A stretch of DNA of 64,000 nt, from the NCBI GenBank assembly GCA_902578775.1, contig CACHEF010000001.1, positions 62,001 through 126,000 of the forward strand, written 5' to 3'. The notes beneath the pieces were generated by a model, which made no database searches, had not been told where the DNA came from, and saw only the letters and a program-made list of their open reading frames with translations. This document shows positions 40,230 to 49,327 of this stretch, piece by piece. Both the position numbers and the translations under genes were made by a program. The stretch comes from an uncultured Pelagibacteraceae bacterium. GTDB taxonomy: Bacteria; Pseudomonadota; Alphaproteobacteria; Pelagibacterales; Pelagibacteraceae. Each line of letters begins with the position of its first letter. Position 1 is the stretch's first letter.

Positions 40230-41276
40230 TTATTTTAAAGTTGTTAAGTGGCCCATCTTTCTTTTTTCTTTAATATCTTTTTTAAGATAATCAAAGAGAA
40301 ATTGATTATTATCGAGTTTAGGGTTTTCACGATAAGGGATAATTTGATCACCAATAAGATTAATCATTTCGGCATTATATAATTTTTTAATAGGTATTTG
40401 TTCTAAAGAACAAACAGCTCTAATATGATTTTCAAATTGACTTATGTTATATGCATTTATTGTTAAATGACCTGAGTTATGTACTCTTGGTGCAATTTCG
40501 TTAACATATAAATTGTCGTTTCGATCAATAAAAAATTCAACGCATAAAGTTCCTATATATTTTAATTCTTCAGCAATCAAAATTGCCCATTCTTTAGATT
40601 GAAAAAAAATTTTTTTACTTATTTCAGCAGGAATTTTAGAATACCTTAAAATTTGATTTTCATGGCTGTTTTCTATTGGCTCATAAACCTCATACTTATT
40701 ATTGTTAAATCGAGTAATAATTACTGATATTTCTTTTTTGAGTTTCACTAACTTTTCTAAAATATATTCATTACTAAAATCTATATCTAAAGAATTAATT
40801 GTATCTATATTTTTAATTGGATATTGTCCTTTTCCATCATACCCCATAGTAGTTGTTTTAAGAATGCCTGGTAAAAAATCATCTAACGGTAATAAATCTT
40901 GTTTATTTTTAACGTGAACATATCTTGTTGTTCTAATATTAAGCTTATTTATAAAATCTTTTTCTGCTAGTCGGTGTTGTATCAAACGATTAATAGATGG
41001 TTTAGGTAAGATAATTTTTAATTTGTTTAGTTCATTTAATGTTTCGAATGGAATATTTTCAAACTCATAAGTAATTACTTCTACTTTTTTAGCAAAATTA
41101 TATAACTTTTCCTTATCATTATATGCACCAAATATGAACTCGTCACAGAAATTTTGTGCTGGAGCATCTTGATCATCACTGTAAACTAAAGTTTTAATAT
41201 CTAGTTTTTTTGCAGCAACCGAAAGCATACTTCCTAACTGACCACCTCCAAGTATCCCAAGTGTAATTGTAGACAT
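40230..41276 (-). CDS. purK: 5-(carboxyamino)imidazole ribonucleotide synthase
   Basis: LGILGGGQLGSMLSVAAKKL; YVNEIAPRVHNSGHLTINA. Confidence 0.95.
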   Translation of the reverse strand: MSTITLGILGGGQLGSMLSVAAKKLDIKTLVYSDDQDAPAQNFCDEFIFGAYNDKEKLYNFAKKVEVITYEFENIPFETLNELNKLKIILPKPSINRLIQHRLAEKDFINKLNIRTTRYVHVKNKQDLLPLDDFLPGILKTTTMGYDGKGQYPIKNIDTINSLDIDFSNEYILEKLVKLKKEISVIITRFNNNKYEVYEPIENSHENQILRYSKIPAEISKKIFFQSKEWAILIAEELKYIGTLCVEFFIDRNDNLYVNEIAPRVHNSGHLTINAYNISQFENHIRAVCSLEQIPIKKLYNAEMINLIGDQIIPYRENPKLDNNQFLFDYLKKDIKEKRKMGHLTTLK

Positions 41277-41767
41277 TATTTAGGATTTTTTTTCACTGAT
41301 TTGGCTTGATCAAGCCTCCAGTTTTTTAATTTATTTTTTATTTTTAAATTATTATTAGCTATTATTGATGAGGCGAGTAAAGCAGCATTTATTGCTCCAT
41401 CCTCACCAATCGCAAGACTTCCAACAGGAATTCCTTTAGGCATTTGAACAATCGACAATAAACTGTCCAAACCTTTTAATATTTTACTCTCAATAGGAAC
41501 ACCTAATACTGGTATCGAGGTCAATGCAGCAATCATTCCTGGTAAGTGTGCTGAACCACCGGCTCCAGCAATGATAACTCCTATATTATTTTTTTCTGCA
41601 TTTAATGCGTACTCATACATTCTTTTAGGTGTTCTATGAGCTGAAATAATCTTTGTTTCATACGAAACACCTAAATTTTTTAATACTTTTTCACATTGTT
41701 TCATGGTTTTGTAATCAGATTGACTACCCATAACAATTGATACTTTCAAAGTCTTATTTTTATTCAT
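41276..41767 (-). CDS. purE: 5-(carboxyamino)imidazole ribonucleotide mutase
   Basis: [48 protein letters not shown]. Confidence 0.97.
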   Translation of the reverse strand: MNKNKTLKVSIVMGSQSDYKTMKQCEKVLKNLGVSYETKIISAHRTPKRMYEYALNAEKNNIGVIIAGAGGSAHLPGMIAALTSIPVLGVPIESKILKGLDSLLSIVQMPKGIPVGSLAIGEDGAINAALLASSIIANNNLKIKNKLKNWRLDQAKSVKKNPK

Positions 41768-41862
41768 AGTTTAAGAGAATCTTTATTTCAAAATATAGTT
41801 AAAATTTCAATAAAATTAATAGAAATTGAAAATACATGTTGATATGGTTTATCTATAAAACC

Positions 41863-42828
41863 ATGAACTATAAAATAGATAACCTTCAGTATTGCAATTG
41901 GTCTCGACAAATTTTTGAGATTAATAGAGAAGCAAAATTAGATGCTGTACATGTCACCATAGTTTATCATGAAGACTACAACGAATTACTTATTGAAAAA
42001 GAAAAATGGGAAAAGTTATTTAAAGAAAACTCAGATTTAATATTTTTAGGCAATAATTTTGAAGATATTGATAAGGCACATAAAGAAAATAAAACTGCAA
42101 TTTTTTTTGGTTTTCAAAATTGTTCACCTATAGAGGACGATATTAATCTGGTTGAAAAAGTTCATGAAATTGGATGTCGATTTATGCAACTTACTTATAA
42201 CAATCAATCATTGTTAGCAACTGGTTGTTATGAAAAAAATGATAGTGGCGTAACTAATTTTGGAAGAGAAACAATTAAAGAGATGAATAGAGTTGGAATA
42301 GTTATTGACATGTCTCATTCAGCAGAAAAAAGCACTTATGATGCAATTGAAATCAGTGAAAAACCAATAGCTATTACTCATGCAAACCCAGCTTTTTGGC
42401 ATCCTGCAAAAAGAAATAAATCTAATGATTTACTTAAAACCTTAAGCGAAAGTGGAGGGATGTTGGGTCTCTCTTTATATCCACACCATTTGAAAAATAA
42501 TACTGAATGCACATTGGAAAGTTTTTGTGAAATGACTGCAAGAACGGCAGAAATAATGAATGTAAAAAATATAGGCATTGGTTCTGACCTTTGTTTAGAG
42601 CATCCAGATAGTGTTGTTGAATGGATGAGAAATGGAACTTGGTCAAAAAGTAAAAATTATGGTGAAGGGTCAAAAAAGAAACCTGGTTTCCCAAAACAGC
42701 CTAATTGGTTTAAAGATGCAAGAGGTTTTGAAAATTTAGAAAAGGGATTAAAAAAAATTGGGTTTTCTGAAGATGAGACTAATGGCATACTTGGTAACAA
42801 CTGGTTTAATTTTTATAAAGGTATTTAA
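41863..42828 (+). CDS. M19 (renal dipeptidase)-like protein
   Basis: GIVIDMSHSAEKSTYDAIEISEKPIAITHANP; IGIGSDL; canonical N-terminal HxD replaced by IDNLQYCNW. Confidence 0.8.
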   Translation: MNYKIDNLQYCNWSRQIFEINREAKLDAVHVTIVYHEDYNELLIEKEKWEKLFKENSDLIFLGNNFEDIDKAHKENKTAIFFGFQNCSPIEDDINLVEKVHEIGCRFMQLTYNNQSLLATGCYEKNDSGVTNFGRETIKEMNRVGIVIDMSHSAEKSTYDAIEISEKPIAITHANPAFWHPAKRNKSNDLLKTLSESGGMLGLSLYPHHLKNNTECTLESFCEMTARTAEIMNVKNIGIGSDLCLEHPDSVVEWMRNGTWSKSKNYGEGSKKKPGFPKQPNWFKDARGFENLEKGLKKIGFSEDETNGILGNNWFNFYKGI

Positions 42829-44484
42829 ATGCAAATTCAGCTAAGAGATCCAAACAAAATCATGAAATTATCAAGACTTGGATCATTTCATCAGTCTAAA
42901 TTATCTTTTTTGAGAAGTTTTTTGGATGAATTTAAAGACTGGGATTACAAAAATGATTTATTTGATTTAGATAAAAATGGGTATGGTACTGCAGTTTATT
43001 CATTTAGGAAAAAAGAAAGAATCTATTCTTTAGTTTGCTTTGCAAACAAAATAAATGATGATGAAAGATCAGATAGAGTCATTGCTACTAAGTGGGATGC
43101 TGCTTTCACATTACATGATGGCCCACCGTCTAAAAAAGATATTGAAAGATTAAGAAATGAAGTTCCAAAACAAGAAGTAGGCAGATTATCTTATAAGGAA
43201 CTAACTCTTTCCAGAGCCAATAGATCCGTAAGAGTATTCAATTATGTAGTAGATAGTTTAAGTAAAGGCTCTCAGCCCGATTTAGATATTTTAGAAAAAG
43301 TTGGGTATCTTTATAGAACTACAGCTGTTTATGGTTCTGGAAAGTTTGGTCTTGCAGACAGATTTAGAATTAAGAACAGAGAGGAAATTAATGGACCATT
43401 TAGACTAGAAATGATGCTAGTTTATTTAGTAAGGCAATTCACATTTGACCAAGTAAATCACGTTGCAAAAAATAAAAATCCAAAATCTGCTGTAAAACTT
43501 GATCCCAAAATTTGTAAAAAATTAGGAATTGGAAATTCTACAGGCTTAGGTATGGCCCCATTTATTGTAAATCACCCAACTTTATTAAATAATTGGATTT
43601 TAAGTAGAGAAATTGCTTTAAAAAAAATTAGAGAGATAAAAAAAGTAAATTTAAATGAAATAAAAATTTTTAAAAAATGCCTTAAAAATTCAATTAAAAT
43701 TATATCAAGCTGGAATACTGATAGTGAATATCAAAAAAATAAAATAAATTCTCTTTTTAAAAATATTCAAAAATTTTTAAAATTTATTGAAGAAGAGTTT
43801 GATTTTGAAATAGATTTTCCTCTTAATGAAGTTTACTTATGGGTAGAAAAAAATACTTGTGAAGAATGCATAGAATATGTTGTTTCAATGATGTTGGAGC
43901 CATTTGACAATATTACAAAACCACTTGTAAATGGAATGAGTTCAGATGAGGATGAATATTTTACTATACCTACAAATCGAACAGTTAAAGATTTAAGAAA
44001 TATTATTGAAAAAAGATATCCCGATATACTAAAAATAAATTTTGAAAAAAAAGAAAATTTTAAAAATTTTTGGTTTATTTCAAAAAATAAAGAAGAGCCA
44101 AGATATGCTGATAGATTCGATGAAGAAGGTTCAGAATTAGAACAACCACTTGCAATTGCTAGAGACGTCAAAAAATTGTATGATCAGCTTTTAGTTTCAA
44201 AGAATAGCTTAACAATTGATAAATTTTTAATTGCAAATAATGACTTAAGACATGTTATTAGAAGAGCTTTTATAATTGAAAAATTTCCTTACTCAGAAAT
44301 TCAAGATAATACTATAGGTGAAAAAGTAATTCCAATTGATATGCTCAGATTAAAGCTATCTTTTTTTGGTGCTTTAAAATTTGATCCTAGATCAGATAAG
44401 TGGCTAAGAATTTGTATGTTTCAAGGTGCTCCATTACCAAATGATTTAAAAAATTTTGATCATCACTGGGTTTACAATTATTAA
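42829..44484 (+). CDS. uncharacterised 551-aa protein
   Basis: Open frame starting directly after the M19-like stop; no family recognised. Confidence 0.75.
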   Translation: MQIQLRDPNKIMKLSRLGSFHQSKLSFLRSFLDEFKDWDYKNDLFDLDKNGYGTAVYSFRKKERIYSLVCFANKINDDERSDRVIATKWDAAFTLHDGPPSKKDIERLRNEVPKQEVGRLSYKELTLSRANRSVRVFNYVVDSLSKGSQPDLDILEKVGYLYRTTAVYGSGKFGLADRFRIKNREEINGPFRLEMMLVYLVRQFTFDQVNHVAKNKNPKSAVKLDPKICKKLGIGNSTGLGMAPFIVNHPTLLNNWILSREIALKKIREIKKVNLNEIKIFKKCLKNSIKIISSWNTDSEYQKNKINSLFKNIQKFLKFIEEEFDFEIDFPLNEVYLWVEKNTCEECIEYVVSMMLEPFDNITKPLVNGMSSDEDEYFTIPTNRTVKDLRNIIEKRYPDILKINFEKKENFKNFWFISKNKEEPRYADRFDEEGSELEQPLAIARDVKKLYDQLLVSKNSLTIDKFLIANNDLRHVIRRAFIIEKFPYSEIQDNTIGEKVIPIDMLRLKLSFFGALKFDPRSDKWLRICMFQGAPLPNDLKNFDHHWVYNY

Positions 44485-44492
44485 AATTAAGA

Positions 44493-45104
44493 ATGAAATC
44501 TTTGAGTGAAATAGATACTACATCAAAACGAGCAAGTAGAGCTGTAGGATTTTCATGGGGAGTTGCAGAGGAAATAGGAAAAAACATTCGTTTACTTGAA
44601 TTATTTGGTCTAGAGGGCATTAAGACTTTAAATCAATATTATAAATTGAGAAAAAATCAAAAATTTGAAAATGTGAATCTAATAAATGAAAATAATCACT
44701 CTGAAAAATATCCATTTTGTCCAATCACATTAGGTCTTAATTTTCTTGATCAAATAAGAGGCATTGAAAAATTTGAAAAGATTATATTTAATAATGTTTC
44801 TTATCCTTTATTAATTTTACCTTTTTTAAGTAGAAGCTCTGAAGTAATTGGAAAAAAAATTAAACTAAAATTTAATGATATTGCGTTTTTGTTAAATCTT
44901 AATGTCAATATTAGATCAAATTTATCAAATCAAAGCTTTCCTGAGTTTGCTAAGAAAGTAGAAATAAATTTTTTAGAAAATAAAGATAATTTTTCTCAGC
45001 AAGAATGGGAAAGTTTATATAAACTATCTGAAGAAACGTTTGTTGATGAAACTGATAGCTTAAAACAAAATGCTGCTGGTGCAGGGTTAACTGATAATGA
45101 CTGA
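44493..45104 (+). CDS. DUF3726-like hypothetical protein
   Basis: MKSLSEIDTTSKRASRAVGFSWGVAEEIGKNIRLLELFGLEG; coupled to upstream ORF. Confidence 0.65.
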   Translation: MKSLSEIDTTSKRASRAVGFSWGVAEEIGKNIRLLELFGLEGIKTLNQYYKLRKNQKFENVNLINENNHSEKYPFCPITLGLNFLDQIRGIEKFEKIIFNNVSYPLLILPFLSRSSEVIGKKIKLKFNDIAFLLNLNVNIRSNLSNQSFPEFAKKVEINFLENKDNFSQQEWESLYKLSEETFVDETDSLKQNAAGAGLTDND

Positions 45105-45267
45105 AAATAGAGATAAAATTTTTCCTAATGACAATGACGTAAGAGATTTAGACAATATTTGTGATGAATGTAAAGAAGAACATGAGAGTGTATCCCATAA
45201 TTTAATATTAATGGGATTTAAAATCTGTAATACTTGCAGAACCGCAAAAACAATATTTCCAATTTAG
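45097..45267 (+). CDS. 56-aa zinc-ribbon-like protein (not in supplied track)
   Basis: MTENRDKIFPNDNDVRDLDNICDECKEEHESVSHNLILMGFKICNTCRTAKTIFPI; start overlaps upstream gene, stop overlaps the convergent Yip1-like stop by 4 bp. Confidence 0.72.
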   Translation: MTENRDKIFPNDNDVRDLDNICDECKEEHESVSHNLILMGFKICNTCRTAKTIFPI

Positions 45268-45806
45268 ATATTATTAACAGGCAAAACATTCATTCTACTC
45301 ATTACGAAGGAAATAGATAAAAATGCAATTATCAAGAAAGATAAAAATACAACTCCAAATGATTTTAAATTAGATTTTAAATTTAATATTTGTTTTGTTG
45401 AAATTATTAAAGCCGCAAAAATCCAAAATTGAGTAAGAAATATGATTGGGATCATTAGTTCGGGAGTTACAGCAAAAAATCTCATCAGGCCAGGAGCATG
45501 TGCAAATCCAACTGCAGTTAAAACTTTTTTAAAAGATACTTTAGTTTGTTTATCAGGAAAAAGTTTTACACCTATTACATAAATAAAAATTCCCCAAACT
45601 AACCAGGTAATTATTGCTGTTAGACCAGACATTGCAACAGCTGTTTTGATTATAGTATTTGCAGCTACCGCACCAGCAATACCATCTAAAATCATTATTA
45701 TCCCCGCAAAATAAATTGCAGCTTCTCCAAAATTTTTATTATCACTGTATAAGGTTTTGTCTAATTTTATTGATTTAAAAATTATATTTAAAAATTCACC
45801 AAACAT
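45264..45806 (-). CDS. Yip1-domain-like membrane protein
   Basis: Five hydrophobic segments, Yip1-like layout. Confidence 0.7.
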   Translation of the reverse strand: MFGEFLNIIFKSIKLDKTLYSDNKNFGEAAIYFAGIIMILDGIAGAVAANTIIKTAVAMSGLTAIITWLVWGIFIYVIGVKLFPDKQTKVSFKKVLTAVGFAHAPGLMRFFAVTPELMIPIIFLTQFWIFAALIISTKQILNLKSNLKSFGVVFLSFLIIAFLSISFVMSRMNVLPVNNI

Positions 45807-45910
45807 TATTTTTTTCTATTTTTTTGTTCTTTGTATGAAACAATTAGTGGGAAGATTATTAAAGCAATTATTATAATAATGCAAACTGCTATTAAGAAAC
45901 TCTTAGTCAT
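45806..45910 (-). CDS. 34-aa single-TM micro-ORF (not in supplied track)
   Basis: MTKSFLIAVCIIIIIALIIFPLIVSYKEQKNRKK; stop overlaps the start of the Yip1-like gene. Confidence 0.45.
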   Translation of the reverse strand: MTKSFLIAVCIIIIIALIIFPLIVSYKEQKNRKK

Positions 45911-45911
45911 T

Positions 45912-45938
45912 TTAGGGGAAGTATAACACTTCCCCTAA
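45912..45938. terminator. 11-bp perfect hairpin after the LigM-like gene
   Basis: TTAGGGGAAGT-ataac-ACTTCCCCTAA; no T-tract. Confidence 0.5.
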
Positions 45939-45944
45939 GTTAAG

Positions 45945-47303
45945 TTAACCTTTTACAACTTCTCTTGTATTCGCGTTGAAGGATTCTTTAAAAGGAATAT
46001 CAACTACTACTGCATCTACAGGTTGACCAGGTGTCTCTGAATATATTTCTGGTAAATGAACTTTAAATTTGGTTCCAATTTTACCTTTTGGAAAACCATT
46101 TGCATTTAATGTTCCATCAAACGGAACATACCCCATTGCAATATTAGTTTTCTTTTCAGGATGCCACCACGGTGAAGTAATAAATCCAACAGGATCTCCA
46201 CCACCTTCATTTGATATTAACCAAAAATCTGGCGCATAATCATCTATAGGTTTTCCACCCAACTCTAATCCAACTAACTGAAGTTTATAGGGTTTTTTTC
46301 CATCCCTAATTTCTTTGCCCATTTTTTCTAATGCAGCTTTTCCAACATAATCTGTAGTTTTATTCCATTCTCCTTTTCCAGAGAGTGATACTTGATAACC
46401 TAAATTACATTGGTAAGGATTGTGCTGCACATCCATATCTTGTCCCCACGATAGAATACCTGCTTGAATTCTTCTGTGATGAGCTGGAGCAATTACCATC
46501 AAGTTATGTTTTTTTCCTGCTTCAAGAACAGCATTCCACATATCTTCAGCATACAAAGTTGCGTTTCTTAAATATATTTCATAACCAGCTTCACCAGAAA
46601 AACCTGATTGTGAAATTACGCAACTTCTTCCACCAATCTTTACCTCAGCCAAACCATAGAAAGGCATATTATCAAAATCAACTTGATCTCCACAAAGATC
46701 TTTCATTAAAGCTTTTGACTTAGGACCCTGAATTTGAACTGGACAAGCATCAATCTCTTCGATTGTGCAATCAAATCTTCCGTCAGCATTAACACCTTGA
46801 AGGTACATACCTATATCAGAGTCAGATAAAGAAAACCAAAATTCATCTTTTGAAATTCTTAGAAGAATTGGATCATTTAAAACTCCACCATAAGCATTAC
46901 ATAAAATTACATATCTAGCTCTCATTGGAGAAATTTTTGTTGCATCTCTTGTAATTACATAATCGGTAAATTTTTCTGCATCTGGACCTTTAACTCTAAT
47001 TTGTCTTTCAACAGCAACATTCCACATCGTAACATGATTAACAATCGCATCATATTCCACCATTGCCCCACCATCCTCTGGTTTAACATATCCTCTTGGA
47101 TGATAAATACGATTATATACAGTTGCTCTCCAACATCCTGCTTGCATTGATAAATGCCAATAAGGTGATTTTCTAACCCTTGTTGAAATTAACATTTCAA
47201 CTTTAGTAGGCCCGCTTTGTCTTAAATTATATGGTACTTCTCGATCAGATTGATCAACAGAGGTAACATGTTTTAGTTTAGTATAGTCAAATTCTTTAGA
47301 CAT
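45945..47303 (-). CDS. GcvT-fold THF-dependent demethylase, DmdA/LigM-like
   Basis: VNHVTMWNVAVERQIRVKGPDAEKFTDYVITRD; CNAYGGVLNDPILLRI; FWFSLSDSDIGMYLQG; VQIQGPKSKALMKDLCG; SGFSGEAGYEIYLR. Likely start MSKEFDY at 47303. Confidence 0.8.
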   Translation of the reverse strand: MSKEFDYTKLKHVTSVDQSDREVPYNLRQSGPTKVEMLISTRVRKSPYWHLSMQAGCWRATVYNRIYHPRGYVKPEDGGAMVEYDAIVNHVTMWNVAVERQIRVKGPDAEKFTDYVITRDATKISPMRARYVILCNAYGGVLNDPILLRISKDEFWFSLSDSDIGMYLQGVNADGRFDCTIEEIDACPVQIQGPKSKALMKDLCGDQVDFDNMPFYGLAEVKIGGRSCVISQSGFSGEAGYEIYLRNATLYAEDMWNAVLEAGKKHNLMVIAPAHHRRIQAGILSWGQDMDVQHNPYQCNLGYQVSLSGKGEWNKTTDYVGKAALEKMGKEIRDGKKPYKLQLVGLELGGKPIDDYAPDFWLISNEGGGDPVGFITSPWWHPEKKTNIAMGYVPFDGTLNANGFPKGKIGTKFKVHLPEIYSETPGQPVDAVVVDIPFKESFNANTREVVKG

Positions 47304-48069
47304 AACCATTCTCCTTCAACCACTTGTTTGTTTCCTTCAAGCCGCCGAATGTATAAATGTGGAAGAAATCAGTATGCGATTTAACTTTCCCAATTAGATC
47401 ATTAGGGTCTTTAGGTTTTAATAAATCTAACGCCTTAGTAAAATTAGATTTAAGAAAATTTAGGGAATTTTTTGCTCCAACAATATTAGCAAATTTAATT
47501 AAGCTAGATATTTTAAGAGGTCCAGTAATTCCTACATGCACTGGTACGCTTTGTTTAGAAATAAAATCTATGATAGGCTGAGGATCTAATAACCACTGTG
47601 TAACTATATAATCAGCATAAGGCTTTTTATCTTTCATAGCTTTTTCTAAATCTGAGTCGGATATATCAGGACTCCCCTCTGGGTGTCCAGCGATTCCTAT
47701 AGTCATCTTCTCAAAATAACCAGTTTCCAAAAGTTGAAACGAACTATCAAATTTTCCCATTGGTTCCCTTCCGCCACCAATTACTAAAACCTGTTTAACC
47801 CCACCATCTTTACATCTAGAAACATAATCTTTTAGCTGCTTTTCATCCTGCATTGATCGTGCAGGGAAGTGAGGTATCGGGTTAAAACCTTTTTTTACTA
47901 ACTCAACTGCCTGTTGAGCAGTCTCTTTATAGTCTCCGCCTGGTAGCATAGTTACATAAACATCACTAACCTTCGGAACTGTCTCAAGGTCTGTTTGCGG
48001 TCCTATTTCTAAAGAAAATTTCATTTCTTGATCATTATCCTTTTTGAAAAAGCTGTCAAAGAAATTCAT
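47296..48069 (-). CDS. methylenetetrahydrofolate reductase-like protein
   Basis: FSLEIGPQTDLETVPKVSDVYVTMLPGGDYKETAQQAVELVKKGFNPIPHFPARS; GGGREPMGKFDSSFQLLETG. Confidence 0.8.
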   Translation of the reverse strand: MNFFDSFFKKDNDQEMKFSLEIGPQTDLETVPKVSDVYVTMLPGGDYKETAQQAVELVKKGFNPIPHFPARSMQDEKQLKDYVSRCKDGGVKQVLVIGGGREPMGKFDSSFQLLETGYFEKMTIGIAGHPEGSPDISDSDLEKAMKDKKPYADYIVTQWLLDPQPIIDFISKQSVPVHVGITGPLKISSLIKFANIVGAKNSLNFLKSNFTKALDLLKPKDPNDLIGKVKSHTDFFHIYTFGGLKETNKWLKENGYV

Positions 48070-48108
48070 TTATAGATGTGGCGAAATTTGTTGCCAAAAA
48101 TTATGCTC

Positions 48109-49320
48109 ATGATAATTTTTTTTGTGGATCAAAATCTTAAAAATTTACACTTATCAAAAATACTAGATATTAAGAAACTCAATAATGTTGATCAATCAAT
48201 AGAAGTAGCGAATGGCCTACCTAATGAGTGCTACATAAATAATGATTATTTGGCCTATGAAAGAGAAAAGGTTTTTTATAACAAATGGGCGGTAATTGGG
48301 GTGGCAAGTTCCATCCCCAATCCTGGAGATGCTAAACCACACAATCTACTCGGGATTCCATTGATCTTGTTAAGAGGTAAAGATATGAAGATTCGTGTAT
48401 TTCATAATGTTTGTAGTCATAGAGGTTTTAAACTTTTAGATAAACCATGTAGCTTAAAAAATGTAATTAGATGCCCTTATCACTCTTGGTCGTATGATCT
48501 AAATGGAAAACTCATTGCAACACCACACATTGGTGGTCTGAATAATCATAAATTAGAAAATTTTGATAAGACAAATAGTAACTTAAAAGAGGTTAAAACT
48601 AGAGTTTGGATGGATATAATTTTTGTAAATATAAATTCAAATGAAGTTGATTTTGATGAATATATCAAACCTTTAGAAAATAGATGGCAAAAGTTCATTG
48701 GTAAAGATGATTACAAATCTTTAGTTCATTCAAACGACTATGGTTACTTTAGTTTAGAAGTTAATTGTAACTGGAAATTTGCAATAGAAAATTATTGTGA
48801 GAGTTATCATTTGCCAACAATTCATCCAGAATTAAATAAGGTTTCAAATATTAATGATCATTATCACATTCAAGGATTACCTAATAGATTTGCTGGACAA
48901 GGAAGCAAAAAATATGAACAACCCACCAAAGGAAATAAAAAATTTAATACTTTTACTAATTGGGATAACGAAATGTTAAAAAATTCAGAATATATAGCTT
49001 TATTTCCAAACGTAATGATTGGTTTACATATAGATCACTTTTATGTTTTTTGGTTAGAACCTTTAACTATGAACAAAACTAAAGAACACATGCAAATGTA
49101 CTATGTAGGCAATGAAAGTGCAAATGGAGTAGAGTTAAAAGAATTAAGAAAAGAAAATTCAAGATTTTGGAAAGATGTTATGTTAGAGGACATAAATGCA
49201 ATTGAAGGAATGCAAGAAGGAAGAAACTCACCAGTTTACAATGGTGGAAATTTTTCACCTATAATGGATCAACCAACCCACCAATTCCATAAGTGGGTAG
49301 CAAATAGTTTAATGGAGTAA
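48109..49320 (+). CDS. Rieske non-heme iron oxygenase, alpha subunit
   Basis: NVCSHRGFKLLDKPCSLKNVIRCPYHSWSYDLNG; NWKFAIENYCESYHLPTIHPEL. N-terminus uncertain. Confidence 0.88.
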   Translation: MIIFFVDQNLKNLHLSKILDIKKLNNVDQSIEVANGLPNECYINNDYLAYEREKVFYNKWAVIGVASSIPNPGDAKPHNLLGIPLILLRGKDMKIRVFHNVCSHRGFKLLDKPCSLKNVIRCPYHSWSYDLNGKLIATPHIGGLNNHKLENFDKTNSNLKEVKTRVWMDIIFVNINSNEVDFDEYIKPLENRWQKFIGKDDYKSLVHSNDYGYFSLEVNCNWKFAIENYCESYHLPTIHPELNKVSNINDHYHIQGLPNRFAGQGSKKYEQPTKGNKKFNTFTNWDNEMLKNSEYIALFPNVMIGLHIDHFYVFWLEPLTMNKTKEHMQMYYVGNESANGVELKELRKENSRFWKDVMLEDINAIEGMQEGRNSPVYNGGNFSPIMDQPTHQFHKWVANSLME

Positions 49321-49327
49321 TATTTAA

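Noticed and set aside
45945-47303. Calling this gene dmdA outright
   Set aside because: It shares DmdA-like motifs but is longer and LigM-like; substrate cannot be set from sequence reading alone
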